From Desulfobacteraceae bacterium (GTDB lineage: Bacteria; Desulfobacterota; Desulfobacteria; Desulfobacterales; Desulfosarcinaceae), in the NCBI GenBank assembly GCA_027025615.1, contig JALVQM010000432.1, positions 1 to 9,068 on the forward strand: 9,068 nt of DNA, read 5' to 3'. The translations under genes were made by a program, and so were the position numbers. Below the pieces are notes generated by a model, which did no database searches, was not told the origin of the DNA, and saw only the letters and a list, made by a program, of their open reading frames with translations. Positions 6,721 to 9,068 of this stretch are shown piece after piece (the stretch's first letter is position 1; each line of letters begins with the position of its first letter).

Positions 6721-7614
6721 CTACAGCTCAAGCCAGGAATCTGAATACAAGGTCGTACCGAGAATTACGTCAACTGTCTTGGCATAACTCAGCAACTCAT
6801 CCGACAGGCTGGACCGGTCTACATCTTCACCATCCATGATTTTGTAAATCAGGTCCACTATATCCTGGCGTTGGCCCTTGGCAATGGCAATAAGCTGATC
6901 ATCGCGCGGATCGGCAATCACCGACTCCATACCGCATTTTTGCAACATTACCATGTAAGTCTGGTTTAAGATCGGCCGCAGGTGATTAGGCGGTCCATTT
7001 GAGATGTTTGAAAGACCGCAAGTGCTGCGTGCCCCCGGGGCTATGTCCTGCAGCATTTTCTGAAACTCCATCAGGCTGATGGCCTGGGGCTGCTGGATGT
7101 TTACCGGTGTTACAATACCGTCTACCCAGATCTTTTCATTTGGAATTCCGGCTTCATTGGCAAAATAAAGTAGTTCAACACACAAAGCAGCCCGCTCGTT
7201 TTCATCCCGCGGCAAGCCTTCCGGCCCCCACATCAAGGCTATAAAATCCGCATTGTACTCGGCTGCCATTGGTACCATGCGTTCATAGCGCTCCGGTCTT
7301 ACCATGATTGAATTGATAATATGGGACTTGCCAGGCACCTCCTTGACAACTTTCAGGGCCGCCTCGATGGCATCAATGTTTGAAGTATCAAGGGCCAATG
7401 GAATGTCCGGTACTACATCCTGGACTACTTCCACCACCCATGGCATAAGCTCATGACCATCTTTTTTAGCCGGTCCAAGGTTGATATCGATAAAATCCAT
7501 ACCCTTTTCTTTCTGGAAAAGAGCCTCTTCCTGAATCGGCTTAGGATCACGTTCCTTGAACGCCTTACCGATGGTCTTGGAAATAACGTTCAAACTCTCA
7601 CCAATGAGTAACAT
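6721..7614 (-). CDS. acsE: 5-methyltetrahydrofolate:corrinoid iron-sulfur protein methyltransferase (AcsE type)
   Basis: This enzyme passes the methyl group of CH3-H4folate to the cob(I)amide of the corrinoid iron-sulfur protein, joining the folate branch of the Wood-Ljungdahl pathway to acetyl-CoA synthase. The 297-residue chain is a pterin-binding TIM barrel resembling Moorella AcsE throughout: LLIGESLNV at the start, FIDINLGPA, LALDTSN (Asp76), IINS (Asn101), WVDGIVTPVN (Asp165) and GLSNISNG (Asn203). Asp76, Asn101, Asp165 and Asn203 match residues that position the pterin in characterised enzymes. It is about 35 residues longer than Moorella AcsE (262), mostly from a segment near residues 248-282 before the ending LYSDSWLEL. 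The frame is open further upstream, but the ATG at 7614 is the better start: GAGGGAGG ends four bases before it, and the family's N-terminus begins there. It lies 129 bp after acsC and is closed by a terminator. Some corrinoid methyltransferases look similar, but the neighbour makes AcsE the best call. Confidence 0.9.
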   Translation of the reverse strand: MLLIGESLNVISKTIGKAFKERDPKPIQEEALFQKEKGMDFIDINLGPAKKDGHELMPWVVEVVQDVVPDIPLALDTSNIDAIEAALKVVKEVPGKSHIINSIMVRPERYERMVPMAAEYNADFIALMWGPEGLPRDENERAALCVELLYFANEAGIPNEKIWVDGIVTPVNIQQPQAISLMEFQKMLQDIAPGARSTCGLSNISNGPPNHLRPILNQTYMVMLQKCGMESVIADPRDDQLIAIAKGQRQDIVDLIYKIMDGEDVDRSSLSDELLSYAKTVDVILGTTLYSDSWLEL

Positions 7615-7618
7615 ACAT

Positions 7619-7626
7619 CCTCCCTC
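7619..7626 (-). promoter_or_regulatory. Ribosome binding site that fixes the acsE start
   Basis: GAGGGAGG on the minus strand lies four bases before the ATG at 7614. The alternative TTG start at 7695 would add 27 residues not seen in the family and has no Shine-Dalgarno sequence. A second ATG at 7618-7616 is out of frame. Confidence 0.75.
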
Positions 7627-7709
7627 TTTGAACCGCATCCACCGGCCGATCTCTACTTGAATTTGCCAAAATTTCCGGTCAAAAATGATCGGCAAGCGGG
7701 GGTTGCCAT

Positions 7710-7736
7710 GGTGGCTGCCGGTTGGCGGCAGCCACC
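7710..7736. repeat. Perfect inverted repeat (hairpin) between acsC and acsE
   Basis: GGTGGCTGCCG (7710-7720) and CGGCAGCCACC (7726-7736) are exact reverse complements around a 5-base loop. This gives a very stable 11-bp, GC-rich stem that begins seven bases after the acsC stop codon. No T-tract follows on the minus strand, so full intrinsic termination is unlikely. A stabilising 3' hairpin, an RNase processing point or partial attenuation would all give unequal amounts of acsC and acsE message. Confidence 0.75.
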
Positions 7737-7743
7737 GGTCGGT

Positions 7744-9068
7744 TTATGAATACTTTTCCCTCAAAAATGCCGGCAAATGAGCTGCCTCCCTAGGACCAAC
7801 TGTAATTTTCCACCCAGGAAGCTCTTCTTCTATGTCGCCCACGATGGAAGCGGCATAACCGGGAATTATCAACTCCTGGTGTTTTACCTTGTCCATGATA
7901 CCTGATTTTTTGATGAACATACCAACATCATCTCCGGCAAATTTGCCGGCCGCCCAGGCGGTCAACACACTCAGTCCTTCTGAATCCTTGATCATCAACC
8001 AGGCCGGCACCTTGCTGCCTTCCACCTCACCAGATACGATAAAATAGGTCAAGGCAAAATTGGTGGTGACCAGCACAGGTGAATTCTCATCAGGCTTGCC
8101 GATTTCGTAAATTCCCTCGGTTACGGTCATGGGCCGTTGCGGATCGGTAAAAATATTGAGCCGTTCCAGGAGCAACGGGAAAAGGCTCTCACCCGCGAAA
8201 TCAGACAAAACAACAATACCACCATACTTGGCAATGAACATGGCGGCAATCATGGTTTCGACATCCAGGTTTCCTGCCATTTCACAAGGGAAAGTAATGG
8301 TTGGATAGCCAACTGCCCGGTTTCCGTCTTTCAGGGCCGCCCGTCTGATGGCAATCATGTCATCTTTGCTCTGCTTGATTTCTCTTGAACCTGGATCGAT
8401 CACCAGGTCCTTGAGGCCCATGCCGGCCAGTTTTTCGGTCAATGGCACCAGGGCCTCGACCGAATCGGCCTTGACGGCCAACGGCAGATCGTTGTCTTTG
8501 GCCAACTGGCCAAAAGCGTCGATATTGGCCTCCGTTGCAGCATACATGAGGGGGCGTTTGAAGCCGGCCGCTTCAATACCGGCCTTCATTGCAGCTTCAT
8601 CTTCGGTCATCAGAATTACATTGAACTCAGATGTCTCGGCTACCTGCTTGGCAACAGCGGCAAAAGCAGCAGCATCGCCATTGACGTCCTTTACCGCCAC
8701 AAGTTCAGGCCTCAAGTTCAGGCCTACCCGTTCATACTGCAGGGCATTCCAGCCTTTAAGTTTGGTAGCAAGTTCATCGGAGGAAATGTCGGAACCGACC
8801 AGGGCTGCAATAAGAGTTGGATTATAAAACGTCTTTTCATGGCGGTATTGAACAGTTTCCCCGCCTGTCGTAGCCTTGCGCACTCCTTTGCCGACGACAA
8901 CCGGCCTGATAGGCGGAGCAGAAGCCTCGGCCAGTTTTTCACGGACATTGCCTGACAGATATTGTGCTGCGATTTGCCACTGATCGGTGCCGGGTACACG
9001 GAAAATCAGACGCTTATCAGTCAGTTCCTGGCGCACCTCTTCTATGGTCTGAGTGCAAAGCTGCGCAA
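7744..9068 (-). CDS. acsC: CO dehydrogenase/acetyl-CoA synthase complex, corrinoid iron-sulfur protein large (gamma) subunit, N-terminus outside window
   Basis: AcsC (CdhE in archaea) carries the cobamide that receives the methyl group from AcsE and delivers it to acetyl-CoA synthase. The match to Moorella AcsC is strong from SAPPI onward: FRHDK-like YRHEKTFYNP, YERVGLNLRP, LMYAATEANIDAF, LVIDPGSREI and GYPTITFP in the TIM barrel. The C-terminal cobamide-binding domain follows with ENSPVLVTTNFALTYF, GEVEGSKVPAWL, EGLSVLTA, IIPGYAAS and GWKITVGPREA. The reading frame is open to the right edge, so the true start is unseen. The GTG at 9036 is an internal codon in an uninterrupted frame and need not be the start. 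In the roughly 48 residues visible before SAPPI there is only one Cys, and the usual four-Cys [4Fe-4S] pattern (CxxCG..TC, then CP) is not seen where Moorella has it. The Fe-S domain may lie upstream or be altered. The partner acsD is not between acsC and acsE. Confidence 0.9.
   Translation of the reverse strand, partial: AQLCTQTIEEVRQELTDKRLIFRVPGTDQWQIAAQYLSGNVREKLAEASAPPIRPVVVGKGVRKATTGGETVQYRHEKTFYNPTLIAALVGSDISSDELATKLKGWNALQYERVGLNLRPELVAVKDVNGDAAAFAAVAKQVAETSEFNVILMTEDEAAMKAGIEAAGFKRPLMYAATEANIDAFGQLAKDNDLPLAVKADSVEALVPLTEKLAGMGLKDLVIDPGSREIKQSKDDMIAIRRAALKDGNRAVGYPTITFPCEMAGNLDVETMIAAMFIAKYGGIVVLSDFAGESLFPLLLERLNIFTDPQRPMTVTEGIYEIGKPDENSPVLVTTNFALTYFIVSGEVEGSKVPAWLMIKDSEGLSVLTAWAAGKFAGDDVGMFIKKSGIMDKVKHQELIIPGYAASIVGDIEEELPGWKITVGPREAAHLPAFLREKYS
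8700..8725. repeat. 13-bp perfect tandem duplication inside acsC
   Basis: CAAGTTCAGGCCT occurs twice head to tail (8700-8712 and 8713-8725), within the codons for GLNLRPEL. The unit is not a multiple of three, so the two copies are read in different frames. The protein has the same length as Moorella AcsC in this stretch, so the frame is intact. Confidence 0.85.

Noticed and set aside
7654..7682. TTGACC at the complement of 7677-7682 as a -35 box for a separate acsE promoter.
   Set aside because: No acceptable -10 hexamer lies 16-18 bases downstream.
7615..7695. Longer acsE starting at TTG 7695 (324 residues).
   Set aside because: There is no Shine-Dalgarno before the TTG, the extra 27 residues do not resemble the family, and a good RBS precedes the ATG at 7614.
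8137..8999. Open frames on both strands overlapping acsC.
   Set aside because: Shadows of the acsC frame; low-complexity Ala/Ser-rich translations with no family resemblance.

Overview
The window looks like a chromosomal piece of an anaerobic bacterium that runs the Wood-Ljungdahl (reductive acetyl-CoA) pathway. The bacterial-type acsC and acsE genes, a PilZ gene, and the general look of the proteins suggest a Desulfobacterota (deltaproteobacterial) sulfate reducer, syntroph or acetogen. That placement is inference from gene content, because no rRNA or other strong taxonomic marker is present. Almost everything is on the minus strand. The exception is the 3' end of rsmA (ksgA) at the left edge, which converges on the rest.

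Reading the minus strand in its direction of transcription, from the right edge: (1) acsC, the large corrinoid iron-sulfur protein subunit, open at the window edge; (2) a perfect 11-bp-stem hairpin; (3) acsE, the methyltetrahydrofolate:corrinoid protein methyltransferase, closed by an intrinsic terminator. AcsE loads the methyl group from CH3-H4folate onto the cobalt carried by AcsC, so these two form the methyl-transfer step that feeds CO dehydrogenase/acetyl-CoA synthase.

A second transcription unit starts about 30 bases past that terminator. It has a good sigma70-type promoter (TTGACA, 17 bp, TATCTT), a leader of roughly 150 nt, and then three genes in a row: a small PilZ-domain (cyclic-di-GMP receptor type) protein, a very large 1394-residue protein, and a long, divergent glyceraldehyde-3-phosphate dehydrogenase (420 residues). 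The large protein joins an uncharacterised N-terminal region of about 900 residues to the ATP-grasp and phosphohistidine domains of pyruvate phosphate dikinase (PPDK). It has no PEP/pyruvate-binding barrel.

The second unit is the most interesting part. The PPDK-like protein keeps the ATP site and the catalytic histidine but has lost the domain that would accept the phosphate, so its substrate is unknown. The GAPDH keeps Cys/His catalysis but lacks the usual acidic residue for NAD selection. Together with a PilZ protein, the unit could be a second-messenger-linked module acting on lower glycolysis/gluconeogenesis. That is a hypothesis from gene order and motifs only.

No mobile elements, CRISPR arrays, tRNAs or rRNAs were seen.
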